Positions 8,697 through 16,225 of a stretch of 36,548 bases of DNA are shown in pieces. Each line of letters opens with the position of its first letter. The first letter of the stretch is position 1. The position numbers and the translations under genes are program-made. The DNA lies in contig JALOTC010000007.1 of NCBI GenBank assembly GCA_025458085.1, positions 1 to 36,548 on the forward strand. The letters run 5' to 3'. This stretch comes from Cypionkella sp. GTDB lineage: Bacteria; Pseudomonadota; Alphaproteobacteria; Rhodobacterales; Rhodobacteraceae. The notes beneath the pieces are model-generated. The model was not told the DNA's origin, made no database searches, and saw only the letters and a program-made list of their open reading frames with translations.

Positions 8697-9944
8697 TCAG
8701 CCCTCAACCCCGCCTCCCCCACCCTGCCCCGCCGCGCGGAACCATTGCACGATCTTCGCGCGCTCTTCCGGCTCCATCCAGCTCAAGTTACCGGGCGGCA
8801 TTGCATGGCTCAGCCCCGATTGCAGATAGATGCGCCGCGCCTCATGTGCGATCTGCGCCTCAGTCTCCAGCACCACGCCCTTGGGCGGCCAATGCAACCC
8901 CTCCCACACCGGCTCTGCTGCATGGCACATGCTGCAACGACCTTGCACGATGCTGACCACGTCTTCAAACCCCGGTGCTGCGGCATGCATCAGCGCGGCC
9001 CCCTCCAGCCGCGCTTCGGCCTGCGGCACCGTGCGCATCGGTGCGGTCGACAGCCAAGCGATGACAAGGAACAGGATCGCCGTCACCGCCCAAGTCCACC
9101 ACGGGCTTCCCTTCCCCGCATGTTCCGAGTTGAAGAAATGCCGGATCGTGACGCCCATCAGGAACACAAGGCTCGCGATGATCCAGTTGTATTCCGTGGC
9201 AAAGACCAGCGGATAATGGTTCGACAGCATCAAAAACAGCACAGGCAGCGTGAGGTAATTGTTATGCGTGCTGCGCTGCTTGGCGATCTTGCCGTATTTC
9301 GGGTCGGGCTTGCGGCCTGCCTTCAGGTCCGCCACCACGATCTTCTGGTTCGGAATGATGATCATGAACACATTCGCGCTCATGATCGTGGCGGTGAAAG
9401 CCCCCAGGTGCAACAGCGCCGCTCGACCCGAAAAGACCTGGCTGTAGAACCACGACATCCCCACCAGCACCACGAACAGCGCCACCATCACCATGGTCTG
9501 GTTCGCGTTCACAAAGACCTTGCAGATCGTGTTATAGGCGACCCAGCCAAAGGCCAGCGATGCCATGGAAATCGCCACCGCCTGCCAGACCGAAAGCTCC
9601 ATCACCGTCGGGTCGATCAGGAACATCTCGGCCCCAAGGTAATAAACCAGCACCAGCATGACAAAACCCGAAAGCCATGTGGCATAGCTTTCCCATTTGA
9701 ACCAAACGAGGTGTTCGGGCAGGCGTTCCGGCGCCACGAGGTATTTCGTGATGTGATAGAACCCCCCGCCATGCACCTGCCATTCCTCGCCATGCGCGAG
9801 CGCTGGCATCCCTTCGGCCTTTTTCAGCCCAAGGTCCAAGGCGATGAAATAAAAGGACGACCCGATCCAGGCGATGGCGGTAATCACATGCGTCCAGCGC
9901 GCGGCGATCTCCACCCATTCCCACAATACCACCCAGTCATACAT
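8697..9944 (-). CDS. puuD: Membrane-bound urate oxidase PuuD (cytochrome c type)
   Basis: This 415-residue protein joins an eight- to nine-helix membrane domain (residues about 10-300, beginning WVEIAARWTHVITAIAW, with IKYLVAPE-type loops and FVNANQTMVM) to a C-terminal cytochrome c domain with heme motif C337-S-M-C340-H341 and a candidate axial Met at M382 (SHAMPPGN). This is the layout of PuuD, which oxidises urate to 5-hydroxyisourate and passes electrons into the respiratory chain. The ATG at 9944 has AGGGAG about seven bases upstream; an earlier in-frame start adds only 15 unlikely residues. The substrate would come from xdhAB, 7 kb away. A LysR gene diverges from it. The protein ends in a Gly-rich tail (GQGGGGGVEG). 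Confidence 0.93.
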   Translation of the reverse strand: MYDWVVLWEWVEIAARWTHVITAIAWIGSSFYFIALDLGLKKAEGMPALAHGEEWQVHGGGFYHITKYLVAPERLPEHLVWFKWESYATWLSGFVMLVLVYYLGAEMFLIDPTVMELSVWQAVAISMASLAFGWVAYNTICKVFVNANQTMVMVALFVVLVGMSWFYSQVFSGRAALLHLGAFTATIMSANVFMIIIPNQKIVVADLKAGRKPDPKYGKIAKQRSTHNNYLTLPVLFLMLSNHYPLVFATEYNWIIASLVFLMGVTIRHFFNSEHAGKGSPWWTWAVTAILFLVIAWLSTAPMRTVPQAEARLEGAALMHAAAPGFEDVVSIVQGRCSMCHAAEPVWEGLHWPPKGVVLETEAQIAHEARRIYLQSGLSHAMPPGNLSWMEPEERAKIVQWFRAAGQGGGGGVEG

Positions 9945-9972
9945 GGCGCGTCTCCCTTCGCTTTGGCAAAAC

Positions 9973-10000
9973 GCTATACCGCCGCGCACTTTGCTGTTAA
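9973..10000 (-). promoter_or_regulatory. Candidate puuD promoter
   Basis: Read on the minus strand, TTAACA (9995-10000) and TATAGC (9973-9978) are separated by 16 bases and lie upstream of puuD with room for a leader of about 22 nt. They match the sigma-70 consensus at five of six and four of six bases. The 122-bp divergent gap is shared with the LysR gene, so the regulator probably binds here. Confidence 0.4.
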
Positions 10001-10066
10001 TCCTGCAAATATCGGATCACTTTCAAACCAGCCCGAAAGATCGCTGGGCGCAAGGCAAAGCTGACC

Positions 10067-11008
10067 ATGAGCTATGTGAACAACATCCGTATGTTCGTTC
10101 GTGTCTATGAATTGGGCAGCATGAGCGCGGCGGCCCGCGATCAGCGGACCTCGCCCGCCGTTGCCAGTGCCCGAATCTCTGAATTGGAAAAGCATCTGGG
10201 CGTCCGGCTCTTCAACCGCACGACCCGCAGCCTGCAACCCACCGAAAACGGGCGCATCTTCTATGATGGCGCGCGCCGCGTGCTGGAAGCGATCGAAGAT
10301 GCGGAATCGGCGGTGATGGATGTCACCCAAAACCCGCGCGGCACGATCCTTGTCGCGGCCCCCCTTGGCGTAGGCCGCCGCTTCATCGCGCCCCATGTTC
10401 CCGCCTTCAAAGACCTCTACCCCCTGATCGACGTGCGCCTGCGCCTGTCAGACCGGGTGATCGATGTGGTGGGTGAAGGCATCGATGTGGCCTTCCACCT
10501 TGGCATTCTGGAGGACTCGACGCTCAAGGTCCGCCTGATCGCGGATTGCCCCCGCATCCTCTGCGCCGCGCCCGATTACATCGCCCGGCGCGGCAACCCA
10601 CCCGATGGCGCGGCCCTTGTGGCCGACCGGCATGATTGCCTCAACCTCCGCTTCCCCGGCGCCAAGGAATTTCAATGGACGCTGATCACCCCCGAAGGCC
10701 CCCGCCGGTTTGAAATCACCGGCCCTTTCGAAACCGACGATGGTGATGTGCTGACGGGCTGGGCCTTGGCCGGGCGCGGCATCGTGATGAAACCCCTGTT
10801 CGAAGTGGCAGGCCATATCCGCGATGGCCGTCTCGTGCCTGTCGCCACTGCCTCCCCCCCGCTTCCCGTGCAACTGTCCTCTCTCAGCCAGCATCGCCGG
10901 CTTAAAGACCCGAAAATCCGCCTGTTTACCGATTTCATGGCGCAAAAAATCCGCGAGGAATTGCGCCGTGCTGGCGGCCTGACCGTGCCGGAGCAGAGCA
11001 ACCTTTGA
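10067..11008 (+). CDS. LysR family transcriptional regulator
   Basis: This 313-residue protein has an N-terminal winged helix-turn-helix (residues about 1-60, with GSMSAAARDQRTSPAVASAR and HLGVRLFNRTTRSL) followed by a LysR substrate-binding domain (PRGTILVAAPLGVGRRFIAP to about residue 295). The opening is typical of the DNA-binding subgroup that includes DmlR and CrgA-like proteins. Divergent orientation from puuD, with a 122-bp shared gap, makes it the likely regulator of urate oxidase, and possibly of purine catabolism more widely. The effector is unknown; urate or another purine intermediate is a guess. It ends convergently with the HutC-like gene. GGCCAA (11010-11015) and TTGGCC (11023-11028) form a short dyad right after the stop. 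Confidence 0.9.
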   Translation: MSYVNNIRMFVRVYELGSMSAAARDQRTSPAVASARISELEKHLGVRLFNRTTRSLQPTENGRIFYDGARRVLEAIEDAESAVMDVTQNPRGTILVAAPLGVGRRFIAPHVPAFKDLYPLIDVRLRLSDRVIDVVGEGIDVAFHLGILEDSTLKVRLIADCPRILCAAPDYIARRGNPPDGAALVADRHDCLNLRFPGAKEFQWTLITPEGPRRFEITGPFETDDGDVLTGWALAGRGIVMKPLFEVAGHIRDGRLVPVATASPPLPVQLSSLSQHRRLKDPKIRLFTDFMAQKIREELRRAGGLTVPEQSNL

Positions 11009-11097
11009 GGGCCAAGACTGTTTTGGCCAAAGCATCACCGTCCGCCCTTCAGCCAGTGAGCGCTTGGCGCTTGGCGATTTTCTACTTGTGCCCCACC

Positions 11098-11787
11098 TCA
11101 GTACCGTGTCGTCATGCGGTGTCCGGCGTGATGCACCAACCGAACAAGCGTGACGGTCCGGTCATCCCAGCGTGTCAGGCGTTCCATCTGCAAAAGCGCC
11201 GTCCCTTCCGCACAATCCAGATGCGCGGCCAGGCCGGTGTCGGCAGAGGTGGCTGAAATACTGATTTCCACTGCAGAGAAGGGGATCTGCGCCATCAGCC
11301 ATTCCGTTGGCCCGGCAGCACGGAAATCCGCTGTCCGCGCCTGCGGAAGCAAATCAAGGTTGATCCAGCGGTCCTCGTGCAGCCACGGCAGGTCATCAGC
11401 GAAGTGCAGGCAGATCAAGTGTCGCACCTGTGCACCCTGCGGCAGAGCCATACGGGCCAAAAGCCAATCAGGTGCAGAAGCCACCTCTGATCTGACCAGC
11501 GCATAGCGGTAACGGCGGCCTTGCGCTTCCACCTCTTGCCGGGCGATCGGAATGTCAAACCGAGCCTGACGCAAGGGCGAGAGCCTGACCCGAGAGCCGG
11601 ATTTGCGCTTGCGCTCAAGGATGCCTTCTTCGGCCAATTCGCGCATCGCGCGGTTCACGGTCGCCCGCGCGGCAGCATAGGTTTCGGCGAGTTCAGTCTC
11701 TGCGGGAAGTAGGCTGCCGGGGGGCCATTCGCCCCTTGTGATCTTGCCAAGGATATCGGCCTTGATGTCGCGAAAGGTGCCAGCCAC
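11098..11787 (-). CDS. GntR family regulator, HutC-like with UTRA domain
   Basis: This 229-residue protein has a GntR winged helix (FRDIKADILGKITRGEWPPG, then AETELAETYAAARATVNRAM) and a C-terminal UTRA effector domain (RFDIPIARQEVEAQG, VRHLICLHFADDLPWLHEDR, ending in HHAGHRMTTRY). The layout matches HutC, the urocanate-responsive repressor of histidine utilisation. The GTG start at 11787 has GGGGGA about six bases upstream and begins right at the domain; upstream in-frame ATG codons would add a Cys/Arg-rich stretch unlike the family. No hut gene is in the window. It diverges from exbB across a 153-bp gap that holds the dyad CGCCGC ctt GCGGCG (11860-11874). Its target could be the TonB system, but a hut regulon elsewhere is equally possible. 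Confidence 0.88.
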   Translation of the reverse strand: MAGTFRDIKADILGKITRGEWPPGSLLPAETELAETYAAARATVNRAMRELAEEGILERKRKSGSRVRLSPLRQARFDIPIARQEVEAQGRRYRYALVRSEVASAPDWLLARMALPQGAQVRHLICLHFADDLPWLHEDRWINLDLLPQARTADFRAAGPTEWLMAQIPFSAVEISISATSADTGLAAHLDCAEGTALLQMERLTRWDDRTVTLVRLVHHAGHRMTTRY

Positions 11788-11940
11788 GCTTTTCCCCCGT
11801 GTTTCACTCAGACATAACGGAAATCGGCGCAGACAAAAACACCCTCTGCGTACACGGGACGCCGCCTTGCGGCGCTTCATCCGATTGACCAGACCTGCCC
11901 CAAGCGCCAGAACGGGCAGAGACAAGGCGCAGGGGGCGGC

Positions 11941-12485
11941 ATGGACGGGCAAGCGACAGGAGAGACCAGCGCAATCTCGGCAATCGTCGATTTCATGGCG
12001 ATGGGTGGCCCGGCCATGTGGGCCATCGGGGTGCTGTCGGTTTTGACCCTGGCGCTTATTCTTTGGAAGGTGATGCGCCTGCTTTCCATCGGGGCATGGT
12101 CTGGCGGAAGGCATACGGCCCGTGCGCTTGATCTTTGGGCAGGGGGAAAGACGGCAGAGGCATTGGCGGTGCTGGAAGGGCGGCAATCCCATCGTGCGCG
12201 TCTGGCGCGGGCGGCCATGCGGGCCGCGCTTGACCCCGCGCTTGACCGCGAGGCCGCAGAGGCAGAGACGACCCGCACTGCCCGCGCATTGCTGGCAGAG
12301 GCGCGCTCTGGCCTTCGCGGCTTGGAACTTGCCTCAACGATTGGGCCGCTTTTGGGGCTTCTGGGCACGGTCACCGGCATGATCACTGCCTTTCAGGCGC
12401 TGCAAGAGGCAGGCAGTCGCGCCGATCCTGCGACTCTGGCCGGTGGGATTTGGGAGGCGCGTCAATCCGGCAGGCGGCAGAATGA
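11941..12485 (+). pseudogene. exbB: ExbB/TolQ proton channel, damaged by internal deletion
   Basis: From ATG at 11941 the protein looks like a normal ExbB: first membrane helix at about residues 20-45 (GGPAMWAIGVLSVLTLALIL), a cytoplasmic loop, and a second helix (LELASTIGPLLGLLGTVTGM, about 126-146). It follows the family through GGIWEA (residues 168-173, to 12459). Family members then continue into the third helix (LLTTAAG-like), which is absent. From 12459 another frame reads ASIRQAAE and stops at 12483-12485, overlapping the exbD start as ATGA; this looks like the genuine C-terminus. The sequence between is missing and the frames do not match, so the start frame runs on to 12750 through exbD as nonsense. 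A true deletion or an assembly error would both explain this. Confidence 0.75.
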
Positions 12486-12859
12486 TCTCTTTTGGGGAGG
12501 CCCAGCGCAGGCGGCGTCCGAACTTGACGCCGATGATCGACGTGGTCTTTCTGCTTTTGGTGTTTTTCATGCTCGCGTCGCGCTTTGGCGCAGACAGGGC
12601 GCTGCCCCTTTCCGTTGCGGGGCAAGGGGGGGACTATTCCGGCCCGCCGCGACTGGTAGAGATCCGGCCCGAGGCGATCACGCTGAACGGGATCGTGGTC
12701 GCGCCAGAGGATTTGGCCACGGCGCTTGCGCCATTGATGGAAGCGCCTGACGATCTGATCGTCCTGCGCGCCCGCGACGGGGCTGATCTCCAATCCCTTG
12801 TCGGCGCGATGGACGCACTGACGGCGGCAGGGCACAGTCGGCTTGTTCTGGTGGAGTGA
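12482..12859 (+). CDS. exbD: ExbD/TolR family biopolymer transport protein (first copy)
   Basis: This 125-residue inner-membrane protein has a short basic N-terminus (EAQRRRRPNLTP), one membrane helix (VVFLLLVFFMLASRF, about 21-35) and a periplasmic domain. The proton-carrying Asp is present as D20 in TPMIDVVFLL. The ATG at 12482 overlaps the putative exbB stop (ATGA); an upstream in-frame ATG at 12443 lies within exbB sequence and is disfavoured. ExbD and ExbB normally form the complex that energises TonB with the proton motive force. It is followed by a second exbD after 4 bp. Its partner exbB appears broken. Confidence 0.9.
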   Translation: MISFGEAQRRRRPNLTPMIDVVFLLLVFFMLASRFGADRALPLSVAGQGGDYSGPPRLVEIRPEAITLNGIVVAPEDLATALAPLMEAPDDLIVLRARDGADLQSLVGAMDALTAAGHSRLVLVE

Positions 12860-12863
12860 GGCG

Positions 12864-13292
12864 ATGGATTTTCGCGCCCCGCCCCGCCGCAAGCTGGATG
12901 AAAACCTGCTGCCCATGATCAATGTGGTTTTCCTTCTGCTGATCTTTTTTCTGATTTCGGCACGGCTGACCGCGCCCGAACCCTTTGCCATCACACCGCC
13001 CGAGGCGCGGGTAGAGGCTTCGGCCGATGGCCGCTTCACGCTTTTCCTTTCGGCAGAGGGGCAAATGGCCTCGGCCGAGGCGGCAGAGGAGGCGGCGCTT
13101 GCGGCATTGGTCGAGGCGCGGGCCGCGCATTGCGCGCAGGCCGATTGCGAGGCTGCGCCGCCCAGCCTCACGCTGCGCGCGGATGCGGGGCTGGAGGCGG
13201 CACGACTGGCCTCGCTCCTCCCACGGCTTGGCGGGCTGGGCTTTGCGCGGATCGAACTGGTCGCCACCGGCACGGGCGGGGCGGGGCCATGA
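12864..13292 (+). CDS. exbD: ExbD/TolR family protein (second copy, Asn at proton site)
   Basis: This 142-residue protein has the ExbD layout: basic N-terminus (APPRRKLDENLLP), one helix (VVFLLLIFFLISARL) and a periplasmic domain rich in Ala and Glu. At the position of the essential Asp it has N20 (PMINVVFLL, codon AAT at 12921-12923), so it may not carry protons itself. The periplasmic part holds two cysteines (HCAQADCEAA) that could form a disulfide. The start at 12864 has GGAG about nine bases upstream. The stop overlaps tonB as ATGA. A plausible role is as a structural partner in a mixed ExbD pair. I have an impression that Asn forms are common in tandem ExbD pairs of this group. Confidence 0.87.
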   Translation: MDFRAPPRRKLDENLLPMINVVFLLLIFFLISARLTAPEPFAITPPEARVEASADGRFTLFLSAEGQMASAEAAEEAALAALVEARAAHCAQADCEAAPPSLTLRADAGLEAARLASLLPRLGGLGFARIELVATGTGGAGP

Positions 13293-14182
13293 CGCCCGGA
13301 CAGATGCAGGCGGGCTTGGCCCTTGCGGCAGCGCTGGCGCTGCATCTGGGCGCTTTTGCGCTGCATCCCGGCCCTGCGGGGGCGGTCGCCTCTGGCGATG
13401 GCGGGGCGGCGCTCGTGTCGCTGGAGGCGGCACCAGCCTCCATTTCCTCAATGGTTGCCGCTTGGGACAGGCCCCCTGAGATGGCGCAAGAAGCCCCTGC
13501 CCCGCCACCGGCGCCGACCCTGGAAACCTCGGTTCCTGCGCGCCCGATCCTGCCAACGGCATCGCCCACGTCCGCCCCTGCCCTTCTCATATTGCCTACG
13601 CTGCTGCCACCGTCAGAGGCAGAGGCCACGCCGCAACGTCAGGCCGAAGCACCGGAAGCACCGTCGGAACCTCCACCCAGCACCCGACCGAAGCCCCGTC
13701 CCGACCCCGTGGCACAGCGCCCCGCGCAAACCGCGCCGCAACGGGAGCGCGCGCCCGAACAACCGGCGCGTCGCGATGCGCAGGCCGCTGCCCCCTCTAC
13801 CGGGCAGGCGGCACAACGCGCGGCGGGAGCGGGCGGGGGCGCACGGGCCGGACAAGGTGGATCATCCGAGGCGGGAACCCTGTCCAAAGCAGCGATCATT
13901 GACCTGCGCGCCGAATGGGGGGCGAAAATCCGTGCACGGATCGAAAGCCGCAAACGCTATCCCGCAGGGGCGGGGCGAGCGACGGGGACCGTCACCCTGC
14001 GGCTGACAATCAGCCGGGCGGGGGCTTTGACCGGGGTTTCGGTGGCAGGCCCCTCTGGCCATGCGGCTTTGGACGAGGCGGCGCTGCGCGCAGTGCGGGC
14101 GGCGGGCAAATTCCCCGCTGCGCCAGCCGGTCTTGCCGAGGCGAGCTATAGCTTCACCCTGCCCATGACCTTTTCTCGCTAG
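13289..14182 (+). CDS. tonB: TonB family energy transducer
   Basis: This 297-residue protein has an N-terminal membrane anchor (QAGLALAAALALHLGAFAL, about residues 7-25) and a long Pro/Ala/Glu/Arg-rich periplasmic spacer with many PxP motifs (about 70-215). It ends in a TonB C-terminal domain of about 85 residues: RIESRKRYPAGAGRATGTV, LTISRAGALTGVSVAGPSGH, and a final SYSFTLPMTFSR. The start at 13289 is the ATG overlapping the exbD stop. It links the ExbB/ExbD motor to outer-membrane TonB-dependent receptors, none of which is in the window, so the cargo is unknown. An extended upstream frame would have a low-complexity head and is rejected. Confidence 0.9.
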   Translation: MTPGQMQAGLALAAALALHLGAFALHPGPAGAVASGDGGAALVSLEAAPASISSMVAAWDRPPEMAQEAPAPPPAPTLETSVPARPILPTASPTSAPALLILPTLLPPSEAEATPQRQAEAPEAPSEPPPSTRPKPRPDPVAQRPAQTAPQRERAPEQPARRDAQAAAPSTGQAAQRAAGAGGGARAGQGGSSEAGTLSKAAIIDLRAEWGAKIRARIESRKRYPAGAGRATGTVTLRLTISRAGALTGVSVAGPSGHAALDEAALRAVRAAGKFPAAPAGLAEASYSFTLPMTFSR

Positions 14183-14275
14183 GGCAAGGCAGGGTCGCCC
14201 GGCTTGCGAGAGCGGGGAAAGGGCGCTACGCCTTTGTCGCGGTTTTGGCCTTTCCCGGCCCATCAAAGGTGCCCG

Positions 14276-15040
14276 ATGTTTGACCTCTTGACCCACATCG
14301 CCCATGACGCGGGCCGTCTTGCGCTCGACCATTTCGGGCGGTTGACGGAAGTGGTGGTTGAGGAAAAAGGACCGCTTGATCTTGTCACTATCGCCGACCG
14401 CGCGGTGGAGGCTTTGGTGACCGAAAGGCTGCGAGCCGCCTTTCCCGCAGATGGCATCATGGGGGAGGAAGGCGCGCGCCATCCCGGAACATCCGGCCGG
14501 GTCTGGGTGATCGACCCGATTGATGGTACGTTCAACTTCGTCCGCGGCGGACGGCAATGGGCGGTATCGATTGGCCTTTTTGCCGAGGGACGACCGATCT
14601 TTGGCATTGTCCATGCGCCGGCCGCTGGGGCGACGCTGGCTGGGGGCCTCAACCACCTGCCCCTGATGAACGGCCAGCCTCTGCCGCCCCTCGGCCCTTT
14701 CCGGCCCGCGCGCGGGGTGGTTGGCCTTTCGGTTTCACCGCTCTTTGCCTCTGCGGAAAGGCAGGAGATTTTGCGCCGGATTACCGACGAGGCCGGGTTG
14801 ATGCTGCGGATCTGCAATGCCTCGACCTGGTCGCTCATTGAACTCGCTACAGGTGAGGTTGATGGACATATCGGCTTTGGCGAAAGGGCATGGGATGTGA
14901 TGGGGGCGCTGCCCGTGGTGATGGCGCTTGGCGCGCAAGGCACTTTGGATTGGTCGGCAACACCGCTGATGGAACGGCTGCGACATGTGGTGGGCAAGCC
15001 CGACCTCGTCGCGCTCTGCCAAAAGAGCGGGATCATCTGA
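14276..15040 (+). CDS. Inositol monophosphatase family protein
   Basis: This 254-residue Mg2+-dependent phosphatase of the IMPase/SuhB/CysQ superfamily shows metal-binding motifs in order: G63-E64-E65, D80-P-I-D83-G-T (WVIDPIDGTFNFV) and W206-D207 (ERAWDVMG). Family members hydrolyse inositol phosphates, histidinol phosphate or 3'-phosphoadenosine 5'-phosphate, and the sequence does not settle which. The ATG at 14276 has AAAGGTG about five bases upstream; an earlier in-frame ATG adds 24 residues unlike the family. It lies 93 bp after tonB and is convergent with the sugar ABC genes. The perfect hairpin at 15068-15089 lies beyond its stop. Confidence 0.9.
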   Translation: MFDLLTHIAHDAGRLALDHFGRLTEVVVEEKGPLDLVTIADRAVEALVTERLRAAFPADGIMGEEGARHPGTSGRVWVIDPIDGTFNFVRGGRQWAVSIGLFAEGRPIFGIVHAPAAGATLAGGLNHLPLMNGQPLPPLGPFRPARGVVGLSVSPLFASAERQEILRRITDEAGLMLRICNASTWSLIELATGEVDGHIGFGERAWDVMGALPVVMALGAQGTLDWSATPLMERLRHVVGKPDLVALCQKSGII

Positions 15041-15067
15041 CTGCGGGTGCCCCTTACGTAATGGAGA

Positions 15068-15089
15068 GGGCCGGAGAAACCTCCGGCCC
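15068..15089. terminator. Hairpin between convergent IMPase and ABC genes
   Basis: GGGCCGGAG (15068-15076), loop AAAC, CTCCGGCCC (15081-15089) is a perfect nine-base-pair stem placed 27 bp after the IMPase stop and 23 bp before the binding-protein stop on the other strand. There is no strong T-tract on either side, so it may act as a bidirectional 3'-end structure rather than a classical intrinsic terminator. Confidence 0.6.
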
Positions 15090-15112
15090 AACCCCTTTAC
15101 CAGTAGAGGCGC

Positions 15113-16201
15113 TTACTTGCCCCAGATCTTGCTATAGGCTTCGCGGTAGCCGTTGCCCGGATCAAAGATATTACCGTCCCCGCCATCGAAGCTGATATTC
15201 TCTGCCGTCACCACATGGAGCGGTGAGGTATAGCCGGACCATTCCGCCTTGTTCACCGCGCGGTTCAATTCGTCGATCAACTGCCAGCCTTGCAGGTTCA
15301 GCGGCTCCGCCACTGTCACCGCCTGATACTGGCCCGAACGAATGCGCTGATAGGCGCTTTCAGAGCCGTCGCCTGCCGCGACGGCCTTCGGTGCGCCATC
15401 GCCGGGGATGCCAGCAGCCGCGAGGCTTGGACCCATGAAGTCGAAATAGATGTCATTGATGGCCAGCGCGTGGGTCCAGCTTGCACCGTATTTCTGCAGC
15501 AGGGCGGTGGTGAGCGTAGGCATACGGTTCGAGGTGTCGGCAATTGGCGTGTCTACATATTCAAGGACCGTACCGCCCAGAGCCTCGATCGTTTCCTTGA
15601 TCTTGTCGGCCTTGGCAATGGCGATGGCATATGTCGAGTCAGTGAAGATCACGACGCCCGGCTTGCCGCCCGCATCAGCAAAGGCCCATTTCGCCGCCGC
15701 TGCGGAAACCTCCATTGCATCCGTCGAAACGTTGGCGAAAAGGCAATTGTCAGGATCGGGCCCGATGACAGGCCCTGCATGCCAGCTCACCATCGGAATG
15801 CCCGCATCGCAGGCCTGTTTCAGCGCAGCCTGCTGTTCCACGGCGTCAAAGCCATTGATGATGATCCCGTCGGGCTGCAGCGCCAGCGCCTGACCAAAGG
15901 CCGCCGCCCGGTTCTGAACCGACCCCGCACCATCCAGCACGGTCACTTCCCAGCCGATCTTGGTGCCGGCCTCTTGAATGCCAGTGGTAACCCCAAGTAT
16001 GCCGCCATTCTTCATATCGGCAGCCAGAACGACCACGCGCTTGCCTTCGGCTGCGGCGGGGCCAGAGGTCGGGCCATCCCATTCGATTTTCTGGCCAGCA
16101 TATTTCTGCACATCGGCCATAGCCTCTGCGATGGCATCGGCCTGTGCAGGCATCGCCGCAGCCAGCGCGATCAGCGATACGGCAAAAGTTCTTCTCAGCA
16201 T
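15113..16201 (-). CDS. Sugar ABC transporter substrate-binding protein
   Basis: This 362-residue protein begins with a Sec signal peptide (MLRRTFAVSLIALAAAMPAQADA). The mature part has the periplasmic-binding fold of the ribose/xylose (CUT2) class: KRVVVLAADMKNGGILGVTTG, ALALQPDGIIINGFD, DAGIPMVSWHAGP and YQAVTVAEPLNLQGWQ. Signs of a sugar ligand site are general only, and the ligand cannot be read from sequence. The start has GGGAGGA about six bases upstream. It is the last gene of an operon running ATPase, permease, binding protein, an order in which the usually abundant binding protein is farthest from the promoter. The neighbourhood suggests a sugar, sugar acid or lactone substrate. Confidence 0.92.
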   Translation of the reverse strand: MLRRTFAVSLIALAAAMPAQADAIAEAMADVQKYAGQKIEWDGPTSGPAAAEGKRVVVLAADMKNGGILGVTTGIQEAGTKIGWEVTVLDGAGSVQNRAAAFGQALALQPDGIIINGFDAVEQQAALKQACDAGIPMVSWHAGPVIGPDPDNCLFANVSTDAMEVSAAAAKWAFADAGGKPGVVIFTDSTYAIAIAKADKIKETIEALGGTVLEYVDTPIADTSNRMPTLTTALLQKYGASWTHALAINDIYFDFMGPSLAAAGIPGDGAPKAVAAGDGSESAYQRIRSGQYQAVTVAEPLNLQGWQLIDELNRAVNKAEWSGYTSPLHVVTAENISFDGGDGNIFDPGNGYREAYSKIWGK

Positions 16202-16225
16202 GGTCTTCCTCCCTTGGAAAAGCGG

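Noticed and set aside
8637-10064. 475-codon open frame on the plus strand opposite puuD
   Set aside because: It covers puuD almost end to end. The translation is rich in His/Arg/Gln with no recognisable domain, while the opposite strand encodes a clear PuuD with CSMCH.
11010-11028. GGCCAA/TTGGCC dyad after the LysR gene as a terminator
   Set aside because: Six base pairs without a following T-run; mentioned with the gene but not called separately.
11862-12192. Upstream ATG starts extending the HutC-like regulator
   Set aside because: The extension overlaps the divergent exbB gene and adds Cys/Arg-rich residues. The GTG at 11787 has a proper ribosome-binding site right before the GntR domain.
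12485-12750. C-terminal extension of the exbB reading frame through exbD
   Set aside because: The residues are out-of-frame exbD sequence with no membrane helix, so the extension was treated as the result of the deletion, not a real fusion.
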